From positions 16,244,001 through 16,308,000 of the forward strand of contig NC_003284.9 of assembly GCF_000002985.6 (NCBI RefSeq): a DNA stretch of 64,000 bases, written 5' to 3'. Shown one piece after another: positions 18,322 to 30,497 of this stretch. The position numbers were made by a program, and so were the translations under genes. Origin of the DNA: Caenorhabditis elegans. Taxonomy: Eukaryota > Nematoda > Chromadorea > Rhabditida > Rhabditidae. Each line of letters opens with the position of its first letter. Position 1 is the stretch's first letter. The notes below the pieces were generated by a model. That model worked only from the letters and a program-made list of their open reading frames with translations. It searched no databases and was not told where the DNA came from.

Positions 18322-18480
18322 GTTGAAAATGAGTAAGTTACCGGAGGAAAAAGAAACAAAAAAGTGAAAAAGTATATAGCAAACGGAAAAAATGCAAACA
18401 GGCAGGCAGCAAAGAGTTGGGGTTCAGATTTCTGGTACAAAGAGAAGAAAACAGTAAATAGCTCAAGCAAAAAGCTAGAT

Positions 18481-21400
18481 TTAGGAAGATGTCGTTTGTT
18501 GGCTTTGACGTTGGATGTGTGTCGCGCGCTCCTGCAAAGAAAAAAATAACATTTTATTCTGCACGTAAATTTTTGGGGGTTGAATTACCTCTCCCTTATT
18601 GTTGTAAAGGATTGTTTGAACGTTGGCGCCAACACCGAATGTTTCGTCACCTTCGAAAATGAGCACTTCTGGAGGATTGGCGATTCCTTGTCCGCGGGCG
18701 AAGATCTGGAAATGTAGAAATTTGTCTTTACAGTGGTTTTTTTAATGTTAAAACACCTCACTTGAATTTCTTTTTTTTTTATGAAAAATGTTTTGTATGA
18801 AATTGATTGAAGGTGGAGTAGCGCCAGTCGGGAAATTGTTAAAAACCACTCCTTTGGTCCAAAAATGACCAAACATCTTGATAAAACTTTTCAAAAAAAA
18901 TTTTTAAATTTTTTATTTACTGTCAAAAAGTGGCAATTACTCAGTTTTTGCCACTCATAATTTTGGAAGTCGATCAAAAAAAAAATTTTTTTTCGACATT
19001 TTTTATGTTTTAATTTTGTTTGTATTAAAACATTGTAGGGGTCGAAACATGCGACATTTCTTTGAATTTCCTCAAAAGCTAGTATTTTAAAATTTTTTGG
19101 GAATTTGCCAAAACTTTGACCGGAAATTATGAAAAATCTAAAAAAAATTTTGGAGTGTTTTATTATGATATTCGGTTGTTTTGGATCATTATAAGTGCAT
19201 TTAGACAAAATCCCCACTGGCGCTACTCCACCTTTTAAATAAATAATTGCTTCTTTCAAATTCATTTCTTATTCAAACCTTATTTGAAAACATTTTTTTT
19301 CAAAGCTGACCTAAATAATCTCACATCTCATCTGTCCCTTTTATTGATTTCTGTGAACAACGTTTGTCTTCACAGTTTCCATCAATTTGTTTATCACTTT
19401 TTATTCCTTCTTTTTCTCCTACATACATCCCCAATCTTTCTTTTTCGAAGCAAAGTTACCCCCCCTTTAGTCATTACGGACGGATGACCTTGCCACACCC
19501 AAACGCAATCGCGCATTAGATTATCAATTCGACACACACACACAGAGACAACAACACATTTCATTCTGAGACACCAATTTGAAATGTTTTATACGCGACA
19601 GGTCCTGGGTAGCTAGGCTTGTTTCTGAAAGAAGTAGAAATTCGCAAACCTTGACAGATTGGAATGGGTGGAGGATGTAGTCGGATGGGAAGGTGAAGAC
19701 GATCTCGCGTTTTCCGTCGATCTTTCTCTTAAGCTTCCAGTCTCCGAGTGGCTCTTCTTTGGCTCTGTGTGTGTTTTCCAAAATGACAAATTTGCCTTCT
19801 GGGGAGGTTTCCTGAAAAGAAATTATCATTATTGAGTATGTACTAAGTGATAAATTGATTATTTTTATGTCGGAATGATATTATTAGTGACTACAGTCAA
19901 TGGCCATTGGAAGTTTTAAATTTTTGAACGTCAAAGCTTTATTTTAGCGAAAAAGCAATTTTCAAAAAACTTGAAAATAAATCCCTCACCTTGATCGCCA
20001 CATTTCCTTTAGCTGAACGTTGATAAGATGTTCTGCTGGAGTGTTCTCCTTTGACTACGCGCATCGTTTCGGTGTCAGCCTCTTCATTGATTGCAGATGT
20101 GCGGACGACCTTCTCGACAAGTTGCCGAAGCCCATTTCCTTCAGAATTACCTTCCAACATTTGTCTGTAAACCTTGAGCTCCCCATCAAGGGTTTGTTTA
20201 GTGTCAAGGAGCATCTGGAGCTCGACCATGAGAGCTTGGCATTCTTCACGGAGCTTGCGGATTTGTGCATCCTTGTCATTGAGGGCAGCTTCGTAGGATC
20301 TTTGGTCATCCTCGAGCTGGTAGTTGAGATCTTCGATTTGTTTCTCAAGAAGAAGATTCCTTGATTCCAAATCAGAAAGCTTTTGGCGGAGCTCGGAAGT
20401 TTGATTGCGGAGTCTCTTCACCTCCTCTTTCTGATAGTTGTTCTCCGCGTTTTGGCGGTTGGATTGAGTATTGATCTCTTGAACTCTCAACTGGTACCAG
20501 GATTCCATGTCATTACGGTTTCCATTCATGATCTGGTCATACTCGGCACGAATGTCACGCATAGCATTAGCGAGTTCATTCTTGAAGTACTCGCGGTTTT
20601 CACTAGTGGTGTCACGAGCAGCTTGAGCCTGAAGCTCCTTGAGCTCAGTCTCAAATCCTCTCTTCATGAAGTCAATCTCCTCCAGAATAGTCTTCACCTT
20701 GTTTTGGTTGTCGATACGAAGAAGGGTTTCCTGGTCGAGCTCCTGAAATTAAAAATTGTATCTTTTTTTCCGAATACTTCATGATTTAGTCACTCACAAT
20801 GCGAACACGTTGGAGTTCAGATGTGAGCCGGAAGTTTTCCTTTTTCAGGCGAGCAACTTCTTCCTCAAGGAGGGCGATGCGTCTCTTGAGAAGGTTGATC
20901 TCGGCTTCGAGGTTGGAAAGGGTAACCAAAAGATCATCAATCTTCAAACGATCTTCAGCACGCCCTCTTTGGGCCTCTTCAAACCTGAAAATAATATTCA
21001 ATGTGAATTTTGTTAGATATAAACGGGACCGGTATTAATGGTATAGGATATACAAAGTTTCAACTTCTTAACGGAGTGATACTGGAGCAATGGCTAGAAT
21101 TGCTCAAACTCTCCAGAATAGGATCCAGATTTAGCAGATTATCAATATAAACGAATCATTACGGTTTTCATATTTACTATGGTTTCTCATCTCAATTAAA
21201 CTCACTTCTTTCGCAACTCGTCGAGTTGATCCTGAAGCTTACGAATCTCCTTTTCAGTCTCTCCGTGATCCTTTCCTGTCTGCTTGACAACATTGGTGGC
21301 AGTGGTGATCTCCATCTCATACATAACTTTCACAGATCCGGTACTTTTTCCAAATCTTCCTTGGAGCATCTTCAGATCGGCATCCAACTTTCTGTTCTGA

Positions 21401-21681
21401 GCATCAAGGAATCTGACCTTCTCAATGTAGCTAGCCAAACGATCATTGAGCTCCATGATTTCTTTCTTTTCACGCTCACGGTTGTCTCGGATGGTGGACG
21501 CAGCATTCTGTCCGTATGGGGAGAGTCCACTTGAAACTGAGGAAGAGTGAGTTTCGGTGACAATCTTCAGCACACGATTCCCTGATCCTGGTGCTCCATA
21601 GTTTTGACTACTGCTGGTAACAGTGCGGTTGAATGATGGGCGAGAGGTGATGGAGCTGCGGTAGGAATCTGGATCGGTCAT
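18481..21681 (-). CDS. mua-6: Cytoplasmic intermediate filament protein, class A (IFA-2/MUA-6)
   Basis: Six exons join in phase to 581 aa: 21206-21681, 20798-20984, 19990-20742, 19650-19811, 18589-18705 and 18481-18531. A Ser/Thr-rich head (about 1-75) precedes coil 1A with the helix-initiation motif [19 protein letters not shown] (78-96). A long coiled-coil rod with the extended, lamin-like coil 1B of protostome filaments follows. The helix-termination region is [15 protein letters not shown] (to about 419), and a lamin-tail domain (about 464-570) contains [12 protein letters not shown] and FARGQG. In the worm, IFA proteins pair with IFB-1, and IFA-2 is part of the epidermal fibrous organelles that anchor muscle to cuticle. 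An acceptor TTTTCAG lies six bases before the ATG, consistent with trans-splicing. The choice of ifa-2 over other IFA paralogues rests on position next to sgk-1. Confidence 0.88.
18811..19239. mobile_element. AGGTGGAGTAGCGCC inverted-repeat element, copy 2
   Basis: Starts AGGTGGAGTAGCGCCAGTCG and ends CCACTGGCGCTACTCCACCTT. It sits in the mua-6 intron between the last two lamin-tail exon pairs (18706-19649). The internal AATTTTGGAAGTCGATC segment is shared with the other copies. Confidence 0.85.
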
Positions 21682-22111
21682 TATGTCTGAAAATTTTAAA
21701 TTGTTAGAAAAATCTATGTTATAATATATTGGGGAGCAAGAAAATAGAGAGAAGTTGAAACAATCAGATTGTCTAATTTGAATTGTTTTATGAAAACTTA
21801 GAAACAAAAAAATATAGCAATTCAGGGACAATGTGAGAAAAATGACAAAACCCGAGACACACCCTCTTGAGAATATAACTAACCACACCTACATAAGTAA
21901 ATCGAGAAATTGAAAACTGGGAGGGGAGGTGGAGGGCGACATAAAAACTGCCTCACCTCTTCCTTCCCAACCCATCAACATTTCTTGTACACGAAGAAGG
22001 TGGCGGATCGGGAGGGGCTGGAGATGGGCGGCGCAGTGAAGATGATGGAAGGGAGCGGTTTTCTCCAATTTATCGTTTTTTTTCTCTCTCTCTTTCCTGA
22101 CCACTTATCCA

Positions 22112-22176
22112 TTCGCAATCCCCGCCTCCATTGGTGATTGCAAAAGTGACGAAGATGGACATGTTCCCGTAAGTGA
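22112..22176. promoter_or_regulatory. Block shared with the ifa-3 upstream region (mua-6 copy)
   Basis: About 65 bp, roughly 430-495 bp upstream of the mua-6 ATG. It aligns at about 80% by eye with 26865-26930 upstream of ifa-3. The shared core is TTCGCAATC...CCGCCTCC...GGTGATTGCAA, which contains the inverted pair GCAATC/GATTGC. The bases around it are not alike, so it may be a retained enhancer. Confidence 0.5.
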
Positions 22177-23493
22177 ATTATTGTTCTACTACCAGAAAAG
22201 GGTGTCGTCCAGATGAGTCAGGAGTCAGTTAAAACACGATTGGGTGTGGTTTTGATTAATGATTATTCGTCTTGAGAGATTGTGAAGTTTAACTGTTACA
22301 TATTCTATTCAAATATTCGATTCGAGGTGACTAATTGATAGATTAAGTGATAGATATGTCAGAATTCACCCACTTGCCTCGAATTAAAATGATTAGATAA
22401 ATGTGAAGAGACAGCAAAAAAGATTTTTAGTGATTGAACTTCGGCAAACTTCAAAGGAAACTTTCTTAAATGTTTGTTCTTAGTTTCAAAATGAAGAAAC
22501 TAGTTTCAAAAAGTAATTAGTCAAAGAACTACAGTTTTTTTACACCGATCTAGCTGCAACATGAATTTTGGTTTTTTTTGTTGTTATTTTTGAATAATCA
22601 AAACAATTAAAAGCCAATAGTCTTATTTAATATTTGTGCTCTAGTTTTCGTTAATTAAAAAAGGAATATAAATAGAATTTGAAATCAGCTCCCTTAAATG
22701 ATTTAACTACTTCTTTCTCCGTAAAGTGAAAAAAATTTGAGAAGAAACAAAGAAAATTTTAATTTTCTACTGTTCCTAGGTAGGCAATAAGCACAAGCTA
22801 TAACTGTAATAAACTTTAAGGTGAAGTAGCGCAAATGGAGATTTTGCCTAAATACACTTATAATAGGCCAAAACCACGAGGAGAATTGCCAAAATTTTGA
22901 AAATATGAGTCTTTTAAGGAAACCCAAAGCAATGTCGCATGTTTCGACCCCTACAATGTTTTAATACGAATAATTTAAATAAAATTGCATTATAAAATAT
23001 GTAGAAAAAAAAATTTTTTTTGGTCGACTTCCAAAATTATGAGTGGCAGAAACTGAGCAATTGTCACTTTTTGACAGTAAATAAAAAGTTTTCCAATTTT
23101 TTTGAAATGTTTTATCATGGTATTTGGTTATTTTGAGACCATAGGAGTGGTTTTTGACACATTCCCCACTGGCGCTATTCCACCTTTACAACTGAATCAA
23201 CTAACTGTTGTTTATTAGAATATATTAAAACATATAAATTTAGATGTCGAAAATCAGTGAATAAAAAATTAGTAAGAAGTAGTTTAGGTCATAATGAAAT
23301 GGCGCTCAATGTTAGATCAAAAAATATAAACTGAAAGACAAAGAATGGATGAAAATTTGAATTGAGTCATGGCAAAATACTGCATGAAATAAATAAAAAA
23401 TTACGGTTCCGTACAATTTCGGCTTGAAAATAAGAAGAAAAAATTAACTAAGATGGGGAAATTTCTCGTATTGTTATCCGAGCAAGGTTAGAT
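22177..23493. other. Intergenic between ifa-3 and mua-6
   Basis: About 1.3 kb with one inverted-repeat element (22814-23188). Otherwise it is AT-rich without exon-like sequence. It presumably holds the ifa-3 3' UTR (from 23493 downward) and distal mua-6 promoter. Confidence 0.5.
22814..23188. mobile_element. AGGTGGAGTAGCGCC inverted-repeat element, copy 3
   Basis: Starts AAGGTGAAGTAGCGCAAATGG and ends CCACTGGCGCTATTCCACCTT, with a shorter left half than the other copies. It lies between ifa-3 and mua-6. Confidence 0.8.
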
Positions 23494-26051
23494 TTATGAA
23501 GTTGTAGTCTGTTGGCTTTGGCGTTGCATGTGTGTTGCGCGTTCCTGCAAAAAAAGATTCTAAATACTTTTGAAATTTTGGCTTGAGTTACCTCTCCACT
23601 GTTGTTGTAGAGGATTGTTTGAACATTGGCACCAGCACCAAATGTGTCGTCACCTTCGAAAACTAGAACTTCTGGAGGATTGGCAACACCGTTCCCGCGG
23701 GCGAAAATCTGGAAATAGACCGTTTTTTTGACAGTTTGGCATGCAGCCTGAAAAACTTTAATTTTTTTGTCGCTAAAATTTTTTGAAACATCACTTTTTT
23801 CTGGTTCTTAATTGTTTTTGATGTTTTTCTCTGTTGAAAAATTAGATTATATCAGTTTCAGAAAACATAACTAGATGCTTCCCAGTCTTCTATCTTTTGC
23901 TACATAGCCAGGAAAAAGTCCACTCATCATTTTCAGATGACCTTGTCACACCCCAGTGCGCATCAGATTATCAATTCGACACACAGAAATGACAGTAACA
24001 CATTTCACTCTGAGACACCAATTTGAAATGTTTTATATCCAACATTTCCAAATTGTTAGATATAATTTTGAATTCTCAATAAAATTTCACAAACCTTGAC
24101 AGTTTGAACCGGGTGGAGGATATAGTCGGATGGGAAAGTAAAGACGATCTCGCGTTTTCCGTCAATCTTTCTTTTCAGCTTCCAATCTCCGAGTGGCTCT
24201 TCTTTGTCTCTGTGCGTGTTTTCCAAGATGACAAATTTGCCTTCTGGGGAGACTTCCTGAAAATAAATAATGATTAATTAATGCAATTAGAAGAAAATAT
24301 CAAATTTTAAATTTTGTTCAATCTTAATTTTGAGATACGATTTCAACTTCGAAATCAGAAACATCCTGTAACTTTCGATTTAAACAAAATGAATTTTGCA
24401 GATAATGAATTATTTTCCATCCAATGAGTACTTTTTCTGTTTTGGATATAGTGTTAACAATTATAAAAATTTTTCTAACCTTGATGGATACATTTCCCTT
24501 TGCGGAACGTTGATAAGATGTTCTGCTGGAGTGTTCTCCTTTGACTACGCGCATCGTTTCGGTGTCAACCTCTTCATTGATAGCAGATGTTCTGACAACC
24601 TTTTCCACAAGTTGGCGAAGTCCGTTCTCTTCCGAGTTACCTTCCAACATTCGTCTATAAACTTTGAGCTCTCCATCAAGAGTTTGTTTGGTGTCAAGAA
24701 GCATCTGGAGCTCGACCAGGAGAGCTTGGCATTCCTCACGGAGCTTCCGAACTTGAGCATCCTTGTCATTGAGAGCGGCTTCATAGGATCTTTGGTCATC
24801 TTCGAGCTGATAGTTGAGATCTTCAAGTTGCTTCTCAAGAAGACCATTTCTTGCTGCCAGTTCGGCATGTTTACTTTTTAGCTCTGAAACTTGACTGTGC
24901 AGTCTCTTGACCTCATCCCTCTTGTGATTAATTTCAGCGTTTTGTCGATTGGTCTGAGTATTGATCTCTTGAACTCTTATTTGACTCCAGGATTCCAAAT
25001 CGTTACGATTTCCAGCCATGAATCTGTCATATTCGGCACGAATGTCACGAATAGAATTCATAAGCTCATTTTTGAAATATTCCCGATTCTCACTAGTAGT
25101 ATCGCGAGCAGCCTGAGCCTGAAGATCCTTGAGCTCAGTCTCAAATCCTCTCTTCATAAAGTCGATCTCCTCGAGAATAGTTGTCACTTTGTTCTGATTG
25201 TCGATACGAAGAAGGGTTTCTTGATCAAGTTCCTAAATACAACACGTATGTTTGTGTTGGGTGAAACATTACTTACACTGCGAACGCGTTGGAGTTCAGA
25301 TGTGAGCCGGAAGTTCTCCTTCTTTAGACGAGCAACTTCTTCCTCGAGGAGGGCGATACGTCTCTTGAGAAGGTTGATCTCGGCTTCAAGGTTGGAGAGG
25401 GTGACAAGAAGCTCATCAATTTTTAAACGATCTTCTGCACGTCCCTTTTGAGCCTCTTCAAACCTAAAAGCAATACTAATTTTTTTTAGGCCATGATTCT
25501 AATAGCGTTAACTGTGTATAAAAAAACTTCAAAACTTGGAATTCAACTAGAATGTGATTGCCCGTTCAAACTCACTTTTTGCGTAACTCATCGAGCTGAT
25601 CTTTAATCTTGCCAATTTCCTTCTCAGCCTCTTCATGGTCCTTTCCTGTTTCCTTGACAACATTTGTGGCAGTAGTGATCTCCATCTCATACATAATCTT
25701 TACAGATCCAGTACTCTTTCCAAATCTCGATTGGAGCACATTTAAATCGGCCTCCAACTTTCTGTTTTGAGCAGCTAGAAATCTAACTTTTCCAATATAG
25801 CTAGCCAAACGATCGTTGAGCTCCGTGATTTCCTTCTTCTCACGTTCGCGGTCATCGCGGATGGTGGAAGCAGCGCCTTGGCCATATGGGGAAAGTCCAC
25901 TCGCAACTGAGGAGGTGTGTGTTTCGGTGACAATTTTGAGCACACGATTTCCAGATGCTGGTGTTCCGTAGTTTTGAGTACTACTTGTGACGGTACGGTT
26001 GAAAGCTGGCCGAGAAGTAATGGAGCTGCGGTAGGAATCTGGATCGGCCAT
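23494..26051 (-). CDS. ifa-3: Cytoplasmic intermediate filament protein, class A (IFA-3)
   Basis: Six exons with exactly the same lengths as mua-6 join to 581 aa: 25576-26051, 25277-25463, 24480-25232, 24095-24256, 23592-23708 and 23494-23544. Head, coil 1A, extended rod ([19 protein letters not shown]), helix end [15 protein letters not shown] and lamin tail ([19 protein letters not shown]) are all present. The protein differs from MUA-6 at scattered rod positions, most strikingly in coil 1A, which reads [19 protein letters not shown]. Gly87 and Ala93 replace the Glu and Asp found in the neighbour. In the worm, IFA-3 works with IFB-1 in the epidermis during embryonic elongation. TTTTGCAG precedes the ATG by 12 bases. 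The ifa-3 name is from order relative to sgk-1 and mua-6 and from family recognition. Confidence 0.85.
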
Positions 26052-27295
26052 CAAAAAGGAAACTGCAAAAAAAAATTATCAGATTTCAAATTAAAACATA
26101 TTTTATTAGATCATAAAATTTAAAATAAAAGGGAATAGAGTAATCACTGAAGAAAAATGATATATTTAATTCTAGAATGATTGTGTGAACCTGAGGTAAT
26201 TAAGAGATTAAGATCTCAGGTGAGATATGTCGTTGAATTTATACTAACCGAGCTACACGGCTCAACCGAAAATGCTTTATCAAAAGAGCATTTGCCAGGA
26301 TACATGAAAAGACTTATATAATTGAAAAATCGATGTTTTGTACTAGAAAACAATATTTTTAGTCTGCAGTCAAATAAATCGATATTTTGTTGTTTTGTTT
26401 TTGAAGACCACTTCAACTGTTAACCATATTAAATGGAGTACTTAATTATACATTACTACATTTTCTCATTAAACTTTTCAAATTAATAGCCTTCAGCAAA
26501 TTAGCAATTTTCAATTTAGCAAATTTCAAATTAATATAATTTAGCCAACAGAAATTGAAGATTCCCAAAGTTAACGATATCAGCTACTGGGCACCATTTT
26601 AAGTTTTAATTCACAGTTATCCATAGTTTGGGTTAAAATATCCGGAATATGAACTTCACCAGAGCTTGAAAAATTCACACAAAAATAGAGAAAATGAAAC
26701 CAGTCTTGTCTTGAAAAATTATAACCAAGTCAGACTTTTCTGGTGATTTTTGACAATGTTAAAGCAGAGTGCCTAGTCAATATGTGTATAGTGGAAGATA
26801 TAAAAATGTTGCAATGGCGAATATATATTTATCGGTATCTGTCTCCAGGACGTTACGTGAACTGTTCGCAATCCTCCGCCTCCGTCGGTGATTGCAACAT
26901 TGACGGAGATGATTATGTATCCGTATATGACTTAAGATGTATAGATGTGCTATATATATTTATATGGAACTTCAAATCTGTGGTGATAGACTTTTATTTA
27001 TATTGAAGTTGTTTAATTTTTCCAAACGAACTGCATTTACAGCTTTAAAAAAACGTTTTCAAACTGTGACATCAGAATACAATGTGCAATGGAAGTTGGA
27101 CGGACACCAGTTCTGTAATTTTGTCAGAGAAATGAAGAGAAAACCTGGGGCTTTTGATGTACACAGGAACTCCTTTTCCGGTTTTAAAGTAGTATTTTCC
27201 TTCACCGGAAAATGGAAAAATACTTTTTATTTCTTTGATTGAGAATTAATCTGAAATATGTATGTGAATCATTCAATTAAATTTTAAAAAAATTA
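26052..27295. other. ifa-3 upstream region
   Basis: Contains the block shared with mua-6 (26865-26930). A plus-strand open frame (26937-27242), entered through a TTTACAG acceptor near 27039, has some protein-like character. It lacks a good donor or any partner exon, so I do not call it a gene. Confidence 0.4.
26865..26930. promoter_or_regulatory. Block shared with the mua-6 upstream region (ifa-3 copy)
   Basis: About 815-880 bp upstream of the ifa-3 ATG. It aligns with 22112-22176 (TTCGCAATCCTCCGCCTCCG... GGTGATTGCAAC ... GAGATG ... CCGTA). The paired GCAATC/GATTGC is intact in both copies. Confidence 0.5.
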
Positions 27296-27367
27296 TTCCG
27301 TTGCGGGGAATCGAACCCCGGCCTTATGGGTGAGAGCCATAAATCCTAACCACTAGACCACAACGGA
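27296..27367 (-). tRNA. tRNA-Glu (anticodon CTC)
   Basis: 72 nt on the minus strand with a seven-pair acceptor stem TCCGTTG/CAACGGA and discriminator A. The D arm has GGTCTAGTGGTTAGGAT, the anticodon loop CTCTCAC gives CTC, and the T arm is GGGGTTCGATTCCCC. Box A and box B are intact, and a T run follows on the minus strand. It looks functional and is the only Glu copy outside the repeated modules. Confidence 0.95.
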
Positions 27368-28379
27368 GACGGGGAAGTTGATGTGTAAGTTTCAATATAT
27401 GTTCAGAGAGAGAAGTCAAAGTGCTGCCTTGCTTTGTAAAAGTTCCAAGTGATTATTTATTAGACAATAACATTGAATTTTAGAAATTAATTGTTCTACT
27501 CCAAAATAGGTAAGCGTGCAACTTAACTGCAGTTATAAGCTTGAATTAACTGAATACTCTTATTATAGATTGAAATTTATTTTCCAACCGATCTGTTTGA
27601 ATTCAAACAAAAAGTTTTGACAGAGAGGTGGTGGATAACTGGATTAAAACGAGACGAGATCGTTAATTCGGAAGGACTAAAGAGGTTATCTTGCAAAGAA
27701 GAACAAGGAGATACATCGGCCTAATGGGACGAATAAATGTTATTGTACGATTCACATCCAAATGAGTCCCTCTTTTCATGTCACTGACCGCGAGATTGCA
27801 GAAAAAAATAAATTGTGTTACTTGAGAACGATTTAGATTTAAAAAAAAGGGAGCCATTGAACTTTCTAACTTTGTCTTCTTATCTTCCGAAATACAATGC
27901 AGCCATTGTGGCGCGCAGTCCCCGAGAAGTTTCCGTTCTAATTCATCATATCTGATAGAAGGTGATGTGAAATGGGGACGACAACACCAATATCACATTA
28001 ACCAATTAAATTAATAATCGGAATAATAAAACATGGAATCATTCATACACAAAACTTCGGAGGGGTTGTTTTATTTTTTTTAAATAGTGTAGGCCTAGCG
28101 GTAATTTTGACTAGTTATTTCTATAATTGATATCAAAATTTCATATTAGAAATAGGTTTTTTTTTAATTCAAAAAAATTAGGACTGATCAAAAATGTTAA
28201 GCATATTCTTGAAATTGATGAATAGCGAAATTATAATAACTGTTAAATTAGTATCTGGTACTGCAATGAAGCATATCTTCAGAAAAGGTAAAATAAAGAT
28301 TATACTTCAGATTTCCATATGAAACATTGATATTTTAATTGTTGAAATAAGAGTCAAAAACCAACGGCAGTTTTTCATC
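27368..28379. other. Intergenic, no gene seen
   Basis: AT-rich DNA between the first tRNA-Glu and the module array. A minus-strand frame near 27663-27857 has no splice signals or recognisable motif. Confidence 0.45.
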
Positions 28380-28414
28380 TCCGTTGTGGTCTAGTGGTTA
28401 GGATTTATGGCTCT
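28380..28414 (+). pseudogene. Truncated tRNA-Glu
   Basis: Matches the first 35 bases of the neighbouring tRNA-Glu genes exactly, through GGTTAGGATTTATGGCTCT. It then jumps to the 3'-flank sequence (GGAATATATTTTTT), so the rest of the anticodon arm and the T arm are deleted. It is dead. Confidence 0.9.
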
Positions 28415-29319
28415 ATTATGGAATATATTTTTTACTTTTGTTTTGATTTAATAAAAGTAAGTTTTGTCTTCAAAAATAAAATGTTTTCTGTTCAAGAAAA
28501 TACGGAAACCCCCGTTTTTCAACACCGGTTTTTATCAAATTCCCATTTTCAAACAGTCCGTTAGCGAAAGTGACTCGGTCGATTTTCAAAATTTTTCACT
28601 TTTTTGTGTCTCCATGAATAGATCTTTAAGGTTTGATCAAAAAATTCAAGTTACTAACAGCCAGTTTTAAAATTCACCTCAAACCGAGGTAATTAAACCA
28701 ACTCGAGTGGTGCGCTGGCTGCGTTTGCGTGCAAAACATAGTGGTCCACGCTAGCCCAGATTTTGTCGGCAGCACATTTCGCATATATCCGCGCTCTCAC
28801 AAGTCCTCCTTAAAGGAGTAAGACTACTAATATGTTCTTACGTAGTGGATGGAGCTTTCCTTTTGTATATATTTATGCACTGCTCCCCACTACTAAATTT
28901 TGGATGGTTCATCGAAAGATGCGCCAAAAATAGATACAAATAAACAAAAGGAAGTCCTGTTTCAATGCTTTATTGAAAAATTCAGTGATTCTTTTTGTAA
29001 TTCAAAGAAAAGATTTTCTTTGATTTTGTGTTTTTTTTTCAAAATTTTTCACTCTCCCCATGAATAGATCTTTAAGGTTTAATCAAAAAATTCGAGTTAC
29101 TGACGGTCAGTTTTAAAATTCACCTCAAACCGAGGTAATTAAACCGACTCGAGTGGTGCGCTGACTGCTATTGCGTGCAAAGCATACTGGCCCACGCTAG
29201 CCCAGATTTTGTCGGCGGCGCATTTTGCATATGTCCGCGCTCTCACAAGTCTTCCTTAAAGGAGTAAGACTGCTAATATGTTCTTACGTAGTGGATGGAG
29301 CTTCCCTTTTGTATATATT

Positions 29320-29860
29320 TATGTACTGCTCCCCACTACTAAATTTTGGATGGCTCATCGAAAGATGCGCCAAAAATAGCTACAAATAAACAAAAGGAAG
29401 TCCTGTTTCAATGCTTTATTGAAACATTTAGTGATTTTTTTTGTAATTCGAAGAAAACATTTTCTTTGATTTTGAGTGTTTCCCAATTAATTGGAAAAAT
29501 TAACCCTTTCACGGACGTGTCTTTATTTTTCGTAAATTTAGTTTCTTTTTCTCTAAAAAACCACCACCTATGGAAAAAATAAGTTTAGTTTACTCGGGTT
29601 TTTCCGTCCATTTTTCCTTATTTTTTTCCTCACGGGGAGGCAAAAAAAAGGAAAACTTTGAAAAATCACGTTTGAGAAATTTCCATTGTGGATAAGTATA
29701 CAAGGATGGAACACTGATATCTTCAATTTCAAAATAAAAGTCATGAACTAATGGCAGTTTCTCTTCTCCGTTGTGGTCTAGTAGTTAGGATTTATGGCTC
29801 TCACCCATAAGGCCGGGGTTCGATTCCCCGCAACGGAATATATTTTTTGTTTTTGTTTCT
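29320..29860 (+). repeat. Inverted segmental duplication, left arm
   Basis: About 540 bp ending with a tRNA-Glu. It matches the reverse complement of 40300-40860 almost base for base over the stretch I compared. The 78-codon frame at 29346-29582 reappears with the same amino acids at 40579-40815, with one silent change (CACCAC against CATCAC) noticed. Confidence 0.85.
29767..29838 (+). tRNA. tRNA-Glu (CTC) with a D-loop change
   Basis: The full 72-nt cloverleaf is present with a perfect acceptor stem and CTC anticodon. The D loop reads CTAGTAGTTAGG rather than CTAGTGGTTAGG. The change removes one of the two invariant D-loop Gs that pair with the T loop and lies inside box A/D-arm. Function is therefore doubtful. 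Confidence 0.8.
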
Positions 29861-30497
29861 GATTTAATAAAATTAATTCTGTCTTCAAAAATAAAATGAT
29901 TCTGCTGTTCAAGAAATACGAATACCCCCGTTCCTTAACACCGATTTTCATCAAATTCCCATTTTTAAACGGTTCGTCCGCGAAAGTGACTTGGTCGGTT
30001 TTCAAATATTTTCACTTTTTTATGTCCCCATGAATAGATCTTTAAGGTTTAACCGAAAAAATTGAGTTACTGGCAGCCAATTGCAAAATTTACCTCAAAC
30101 CGAGGTAATTAAACCGACTCGAGTGGTGCGCTGACTGCTTTTGCGTGCAAAGCATACTGGCCCACGCTAGCCCAAATTTTGTCGGCAGCACATTTCGCAT
30201 ATATCCGCACTCTCACATCTTATTTTTTAAGTAATAAGGGTACTAATATGCTCTTACGTAGTGAATGGAGATTTCCTTTTGTACATAATTATGCACTGCT
30301 CCCCACTACTAAATTTTGGATGGCTCATCAAGAGATGGGCCAAAAATAATTTCAAACTCACTGAAAGTGTCTTTTCTCTATTGAGGAACACAGTATGTTG
30401 TTATTAATAAATTTGCTCACATTCTCCGAAATAAATGTGAATTTGTTTGCTTCTGTTCTTCGAAATAAAGATCAATATATAATGAGTGCTTATCACC

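Larger units (their letters stand above)
28585..30345 (+). repeat. Tandem array of ~440-bp tRNA-Glu-linked modules
   Basis: A module with CTCAAACCGAGGTAATTAAACC, CACGCTAGCCCAGATTTTGTC, CGCGCTCTCACAAGTC, TTCTTACGTAGTGGATGGAG and CTGCTCCCCACTACTAAATTT occurs three times in the plus direction (about 28585-29030, 29038-29480 and 30008-30345). It occurs once more inverted at about 40715-41130. A tRNA-Glu or its remnant precedes most copies. The modules have no sustained reading frame beyond short repeated ones. Confidence 0.85.

Noticed and set aside
20020-20784. Long plus-strand open frames across the filament genes (also 24396-25451)
   Set aside because: Antisense shadows of the coiled-coil exons of mua-6 and ifa-3; no splice signals or starts in context.
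29346-29582. 78-codon frame present in two places with identical protein
   Set aside because: Identity comes from the recent inverted DNA duplication (40579-40815); the frame is AT-rich, has no splice or poly(A) context, and further modules do not keep it open.
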